Of a DNA stretch of 8,791 nucleotides, positions 5,349 through 8,791 are shown piece by piece. Below the pieces are notes generated by a model that searched no databases, was not told the DNA's origin, and saw only the letters and a program-made list of their open reading frames with translations. The position numbers were made by a program, and so were the translations under genes. This DNA is from Sulfurovum sp. (GTDB lineage: Bacteria > Campylobacterota > Campylobacteria > Campylobacterales > Sulfurovaceae): contig DYPM01000009.1 of assembly GCA_020719895.1 (NCBI GenBank), positions 1 to 8,791 on the forward strand, in the 5' to 3' direction. Each line of letters starts with the position of its first letter. The stretch's first letter is position 1.

Positions 5349-6509
5349 ATGGAAGAAAAACTTAAAGCTTATCTTAATGCAATGATTGCAAACAAAGGTT
5401 CTGACCTTCATATCAAATCAACCGCAATTACGCGAATACGTGTGAACGGAGAGCTTAAACTGTTGGGTAAAGAGCCTCTTTTTGCCGAAGATGTGTTGCA
5501 AATGGTCAAAGAGATTACCACTAAAGATCAATATCAAAAACTTACTATTGATAGAAACCTTGACTTTACGTATGTTATGAGTGGTGTAGATTTTCGTTTT
5601 CGTGTGAATGTCTTTTATCAAATGGATGGTATTTCGATCGTATTTAGGGTTATTCCTGTCAAAATTCTTACGCTTGAGGAGTTGAAGCTTCCGCCTGTTA
5701 TTCAGACTTTTTCAGAGATTCATCGAGGATTGGTGTTGGTGACAGGAGTGACTGGTTCTGGTAAATCCACTACGCTTGCTGCAATATTGGACAAAATCAA
5801 TCGAGAGCAGAAAAAACATATTATTACCGTTGAAGATCCAATTGAGTTTATACACAAAGATAGAGGATGTTTGATCAATCAAAGAGCAATCGGTCAAGAT
5901 GCTCACTCTTTTTCTGATGCACTAAGAGCAGCGTTGAGAGAAGACCCTGATATTATTTTGGTTGGAGAGATGAGAGATTTGGAGACGATTGATATCGCAC
6001 TTCATGCTGCCAATACAGGACACCTTGTTTTTTCTACACTTCACACACTTGACTCAAAAGAGACGATCGATAGAATCGTCGGAATGTTTAGTAAAGAGGA
6101 GCAGAACCGTATTCGAGCATCTCTTGCGTCAGTGCTTGAGGGAGTTATCTCTCAACGATTGGTGCGAACCAAAGATGGTGGACGTGCTGCTGCTGTTGAA
6201 GTACTTAAAAAAACAGCAAGAATCGAACAGCTTATTATGGAAAATAGAGACTATGAGATTCCTGATGCACTGTTTGAAGGAAAAGAGATATATGGCACTC
6301 AAACTTTTGACCAAGCACTTTTGGACCTCGTACGAAATGAACGTATTACAGAAGAGGTGGCACTTGAAAACGCCTCTAATCCTTCTGACCTTAAACTCAA
6401 AATGCAAGGTGTAGGACGAGGTGCAATCACAAGAGAAGAGGATCGTAATAGACCTCTTGAAGTGTTTGATTTTAAAGATGATGGTGAAGAGAAAAAGAAA
6501 AAGCGATAG
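5349..6509 (+). CDS. PilT/PilU-family type IV pilus retraction ATPase
   Basis: This is a cytoplasmic secretion-type hexameric ATPase that powers type IV pilus retraction (twitching, DNA uptake). The N-terminal domain (about 1-110) begins with the family pattern GSDLHIKS. The motor has Walker A GVTGSGKST at 133-141, the Asp box ITVEDPIEF at 159-167, Walker B DIILVGEMRD at 201-210 with Glu207, and the His box NTGHLVFSTLHT at 222-233. The GEMRD and His-box sequences favour PilT/PilU over the assembly ATPases PilB and GspE, and no tetracysteine zinc motif is present. The C-terminus has TFDQALLDLV and NASNPSDL, a PilU-like end, and not a clear PilT AIRNLIRE helix. A charged tail ending in six basic or acidic residues (EKKKKR) makes it 386 residues, longer than typical PilT (about 345). 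GGAG at 5340-5343 supports the ATG. PilT and PilU cannot be separated here, so no symbol is given. Confidence 0.9.
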   Translation: MEEKLKAYLNAMIANKGSDLHIKSTAITRIRVNGELKLLGKEPLFAEDVLQMVKEITTKDQYQKLTIDRNLDFTYVMSGVDFRFRVNVFYQMDGISIVFRVIPVKILTLEELKLPPVIQTFSEIHRGLVLVTGVTGSGKSTTLAAILDKINREQKKHIITVEDPIEFIHKDRGCLINQRAIGQDAHSFSDALRAALREDPDIILVGEMRDLETIDIALHAANTGHLVFSTLHTLDSKETIDRIVGMFSKEEQNRIRASLASVLEGVISQRLVRTKDGGRAAAVEVLKKTARIEQLIMENRDYEIPDALFEGKEIYGTQTFDQALLDLVRNERITEEVALENASNPSDLKLKMQGVGRGAITREEDRNRPLEVFDFKDDGEEKKKKR

Positions 6510-6536
6510 TTGATAGAAATTAAGAAAAATTATAGT
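6510..6536 (+). promoter_or_regulatory. Candidate promoter for rplY-pth-lptG
   Basis: TTGATA (6510-6515), immediately after the pilT-like stop, and TATAGT (6531-6536) resemble -35 and -10 boxes, with a short 15-base spacing. They lie about 60 bases before the rplY ATG in an 86-base gap. A promoter here would fit a change in function from pilus motor to translation genes. The evidence is pattern only. Confidence 0.35.
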
Positions 6537-6595
6537 AATATCCCGCTCTATTTTTCAATTTTTTGTGAGATAGAGATTATTAAAGGACTGAACGT

Positions 6596-7132
6596 ATGTT
6601 AGAAGGCATTATTAGAGAGAGTATCGGTAAAAGCAATGCAAAAAAGCTGAAGCGAGATGGTTATCTAATCGCTAACATTTATGCAGATGGCGTAGAGAAT
6701 ATCCATGCTGCATTTAAAAGAGGTGATTATATTAAAGCCGCTAGAGCAAAAGAGGGATTTACGCTTCCGATTAAAATCGGAGATCAAGAGCTTCAAGTAG
6801 CAATCCAAGAGTATCAAATACATCCAGTCAATGGAGATATTCTTCACGTAGATCTTAGAATCGCACAAGAGGGAGTTGTCACAGACTATTTGGTACCAGT
6901 AGTGACCAACGGTATTCCAAAAGGGATTAAAAACAAAGGTGTTTTAGTCATGTCAAAACGAAGAATCAGAGTAAGAGGGGCAGTTGAAAATATGCCAAAA
7001 AACTTTGATTTTGATGTATCCGAACTTGATAGAGATGATAATATTCTTATTAGAGATGTAGAAGCACCAAAGCATTGTCGCATTATGGAGAGACCTGATG
7101 TTGCCATTTGCGGTGTAATCAAAGCAAAATAA
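6596..7132 (+). CDS. rplY: 50S ribosomal protein L25 / general stress protein Ctc
   Basis: L25 binds 5S rRNA in the large ribosomal subunit. The 178 residues give the two-domain Ctc/TL5 form, not the short 94-residue E. coli form. The N-terminal beta-barrel (about 1-90) contains the start MLEGIIRESIGKSNAKKLK, a glycine at the GYLIANIYADG turn, and VNGDILHVDLR at 78-88. The C-terminal domain (about 92-178) has VPVVTNGIPKGIKNKGVL (100-117) and RDDNILIRDVEAP (145-157), followed by a short end with no long acidic tail. AAAGGA (6582-6587) stands 8 bases before the ATG. pth begins 11 bases after the stop, an arrangement common in bacteria and consistent with shared transcription. Confidence 0.94.
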   Translation: MLEGIIRESIGKSNAKKLKRDGYLIANIYADGVENIHAAFKRGDYIKAARAKEGFTLPIKIGDQELQVAIQEYQIHPVNGDILHVDLRIAQEGVVTDYLVPVVTNGIPKGIKNKGVLVMSKRRIRVRGAVENMPKNFDFDVSELDRDDNILIRDVEAPKHCRIMERPDVAICGVIKAK

Positions 7133-7143
7133 CGGAGTATGAC

Positions 7144-7713
7144 GTGTCACTTTTTGTTGGTCTTGGTAATCCAGGAGTACAATATGAAAACACACGTCAT
7201 AATATTGGCTTCAAAGTCATTGATGCATTAGTCAAGGAGTTTGGAGCAAGAGATATTTCTAAATCCTCTTTTTATGGTGAGCTTTTCAAACACGCTTCTC
7301 ACTATTTTCTCAAACCCACGACTTTTATGAATCTATCAGGTAAAAGTGTTTTAGCGGTAAAACAGTTTTACAAGATAGAGCTTGAAGATATCATTGTGAT
7401 TCATGATGATATAGATATCCCTTTTGGTGCGTTGCGTTTTAAACAAGGTGGCGGTCACGGTGGGCATAATGGTCTCAAATCTATTGATGCAATGATTGGT
7501 CAGGAGTATCTTCGTGTAAGAATAGGAGTAGATAAACCTTCTCATAAATCACAAGTTGCTGATTATGTTTTGCATGATTTTTCTCACACAGAACAGTTGC
7601 ATCTCAATCAATTGATTTTGCATACTTCAAAAGCATGTAGAAAGCTTACTCTTGATGGGCTTGAAGCAGTAAAATCCAAATATTCGCTCAAATCGATTGA
7701 GGCATTGGTGTGA
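7144..7713 (+). CDS. pth: Peptidyl-tRNA hydrolase
   Basis: Pth cleaves the ester bond of peptidyl-tRNAs released early from ribosomes, recycling tRNA. From the GTG at 7144 the product has 189 residues (E. coli 194) and starts directly at the core strand MSLFVGLGNPG. Conserved active-site positions are Asn9, His19 (TRHNIGF), Asn63 in TTFMNLSGKS, Asp88 (VIHDD) and Asn109 in GGGHGGHNGLKS, corresponding to E. coli Asn10, His20, Asn68, Asp93 and Asn114. The frame is open to an ATG at 7108, inside rplY, but that would add 12 residues unlike the family. GGAG at 7134-7137 sits six bases before the GTG. The stop overlaps the lptG start by four bases. Confidence 0.95.
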   Translation: MSLFVGLGNPGVQYENTRHNIGFKVIDALVKEFGARDISKSSFYGELFKHASHYFLKPTTFMNLSGKSVLAVKQFYKIELEDIIVIHDDIDIPFGALRFKQGGGHGGHNGLKSIDAMIGQEYLRVRIGVDKPSHKSQVADYVLHDFSHTEQLHLNQLILHTSKACRKLTLDGLEAVKSKYSLKSIEALV

Positions 7714-8783
7714 TTGATACGCTTTTGCCACCACTTTATATTCGCTATCTTCTCAAGCACTACACTAAAAATATTGCGGTTATTCTTTTTGGTCTCTCTC
7801 TTCTTTTTTCTTCGATTGATTACCTTCAGCAGATTCACAAGCTTGATATTCCAACGAATGCAAAAATAAGTTATATCTTTTATAAGTGGGAAGAGTCGCT
7901 TGGAATGCTCTATCCTTTAGCGTTGGTATTTGCTTTGATTATGACCAAACTTTCATTGGTTAAAAATGCAAATATGGTAGCACTTCACGCGTTTGGATAT
8001 GGTAAGCGACGTTTGATTGTTCCGTTTTTATTTGTGGCTTTTATGGTGCATCTTTTTTTTGTTGGTTTGCATACCACCTCTTTTTCTTACGCAAGTGATC
8101 GTGCACAACATATTCTTCAAAATGAAAATGAGCGGTATGATGTTAATAATCTATTTTTTAAATATCAAGATCTTTTTGTGTATGTTCGTCATCTTGATCC
8201 TCTCAAGCAAGAGATTCATGATTTGACACTCTTTAAAGTCAGTGGCTACAGAATTGATTATATTATTAAAGCCCCTTTGGCAATTTTTGATGGACACTAT
8301 TGGAATGCCAAAGATGCAACTTTGAAAACATTAATTTATAAAGATGGCGTACTAAAACGCTATACGGTATCGCACACTCCCACTATCCAGACATTAGAAA
8401 ATTACAAACCTAAAATCATTAAATCGTTCTATGAAGGGAGTGTGATGACACTTTTGGAGGCTGTGGTTACATGGAGTTTGTTGCAAACACAATCGATAAA
8501 TTCCGACAAAGTAAAGGCTTCGATTTACAATAAAGTCATACTTCCATTTTTTTCGATAGGATTGGTGATTATCCTCTTTTTTTCTCTGCCTATTCATGGT
8601 CGAATGGCAAATTTAGCTCGTAGTGTAGCACTCTCAATAGGTTTAACTATCATTATTTGGGGCGTTTTGTTTGGACTATCAAGATTGGGTTTGAGTGGTG
8701 TGATTCTCCCTGAATTAGCGATACTTATGCCTGTTTTGCTTTTTTTGTTTTATTCATTTTATCTTTTAGCAAAAGAAGGATAA
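7710..8783 (+). CDS. lptG: LptF/LptG (YjgP/YjgQ) family permease, probably LptG
   Basis: LptF and LptG are the membrane subunits of the LptB2FG transporter that extracts lipopolysaccharide from the inner membrane and passes it to the LptC/LptA bridge. The 357-residue protein has the family layout: membrane segments at about 20-38, 64-83 and 101-121, a periplasmic beta-jellyroll at about 125-240, then segments at about 276-294, 303-324 and 332-354. GYGKRRLIVP (96-105) resembles the family region between segments 2 and 3, and FFSLPIHGRMANLARS (290-305) the end of segment 4. The start is GTG in a GTGA overlap with the pth stop, with GAGG at 7699-7702 as ribosome site. LptF cannot be firmly excluded; LptG is chosen from its place after pth in Campylobacterota. 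Confidence 0.85.
   Translation: MIDTLLPPLYIRYLLKHYTKNIAVILFGLSLLFSSIDYLQQIHKLDIPTNAKISYIFYKWEESLGMLYPLALVFALIMTKLSLVKNANMVALHAFGYGKRRLIVPFLFVAFMVHLFFVGLHTTSFSYASDRAQHILQNENERYDVNNLFFKYQDLFVYVRHLDPLKQEIHDLTLFKVSGYRIDYIIKAPLAIFDGHYWNAKDATLKTLIYKDGVLKRYTVSHTPTIQTLENYKPKIIKSFYEGSVMTLLEAVVTWSLLQTQSINSDKVKASIYNKVILPFFSIGLVIILFFSLPIHGRMANLARSVALSIGLTIIIWGVLFGLSRLGLSGVILPELAILMPVLLFLFYSFYLLAKEG
8774..8780 (+). promoter_or_regulatory. Possible ribosome binding site of a following gene
   Basis: AGAAGGA lies in the last codons of lptG and the window ends 11 bases later. No ATG, GTG or TTG is visible within those bases, so a downstream gene (truA often follows lptG in related genomes, from memory) can only be suspected. 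Confidence 0.25.
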
Positions 8784-8791
8784 GGGCATCT

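Noticed and set aside
5989..6414. 141-codon open frame on the plus strand inside the pilus ATPase gene
   Set aside because: It is an alternative-frame shadow of a gene with all motor motifs intact; no ribosome site or recognisable domain.
6546..6575. CTCTAT/ATAGAG inverted repeat before rplY as an L25 leader element or terminator
   Set aside because: Six pairs, mostly A-T, around an 18-base loop; probably chance in AT-rich DNA and unlike any ribosomal leader I recognise.
7108..7143. Upstream ATG start for pth inside rplY
   Set aside because: The 12 extra residues are not part of the family, and the GTG at 7144 has GGAG six bases upstream and starts exactly at the conserved first strand.
1..8791. 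CRISPR array, insertion sequence, prophage, toxin-antitoxin or defence genes
   Set aside because: No regularly spaced direct repeats, transposase or phage motifs, and every sizeable well-supported frame belongs to a known housekeeping or pilus family.

Overview
This 8.8 kb window looks like ordinary chromosomal DNA from a Campylobacterota (Epsilonproteobacteria) species, probably a free-living Sulfurimonas-, Sulfuricurvum- or Sulfurospirillum-like organism. The reasons are the low GC content (about 40% by eye), the BioD P-loop of the Helicobacter type (ATNTN-VGKT), the clpS-clpA-aat order, and the rplY-pth-lptG order. The genus is inferred; no rRNA or other marker is present.

Layout. At the left edge bioD (biotin synthesis) runs leftward and overlaps, by ATGA, what may be the start of another leftward gene. 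A 247-base divergent intergenic region follows. It carries a compact 103-base REP/MITE-like element: two small hairpins of the same design in opposite orientation, enclosed by a perfect 12-base inverted repeat. Everything to the right reads rightward. First comes clpS-clpA-aat-tal, with clpA and aat overlapping by one base and aat and tal 4 bases apart. Next is a 145-base spacer packed with inverted repeats. Then comes a PilT/PilU-type pilus retraction ATPase, and finally rplY-pth-lptG, tightly packed, with pth and lptG overlapping by 4 bases.

How the genes work together. clpS, clpA and aat make up most of a bacterial N-degron pathway. Aat adds Leu or Phe to proteins that begin with Lys or Arg, ClpS recognises these N-termini, and ClpA unfolds the substrate for ClpP (not in this window). 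Transaldolase (pentose phosphate pathway) appears to share this transcript. rplY (5S rRNA-binding L25/Ctc) and pth (peptidyl-tRNA hydrolase) are translation genes, followed by an LptF/LptG-type permease for lipopolysaccharide export. The pilus ATPase stands alone, with no other pilus gene in view.

No rRNA, tRNA, CRISPR array, transposase, prophage gene, toxin-antitoxin pair or defence gene was seen. I found no clear undescribed protein system. The features most worth a second look are non-coding: the REP-like element before clpS and the hairpin-rich tal-pilT spacer. Four of the eight complete genes start with GTG (bioD, aat, pth, lptG).
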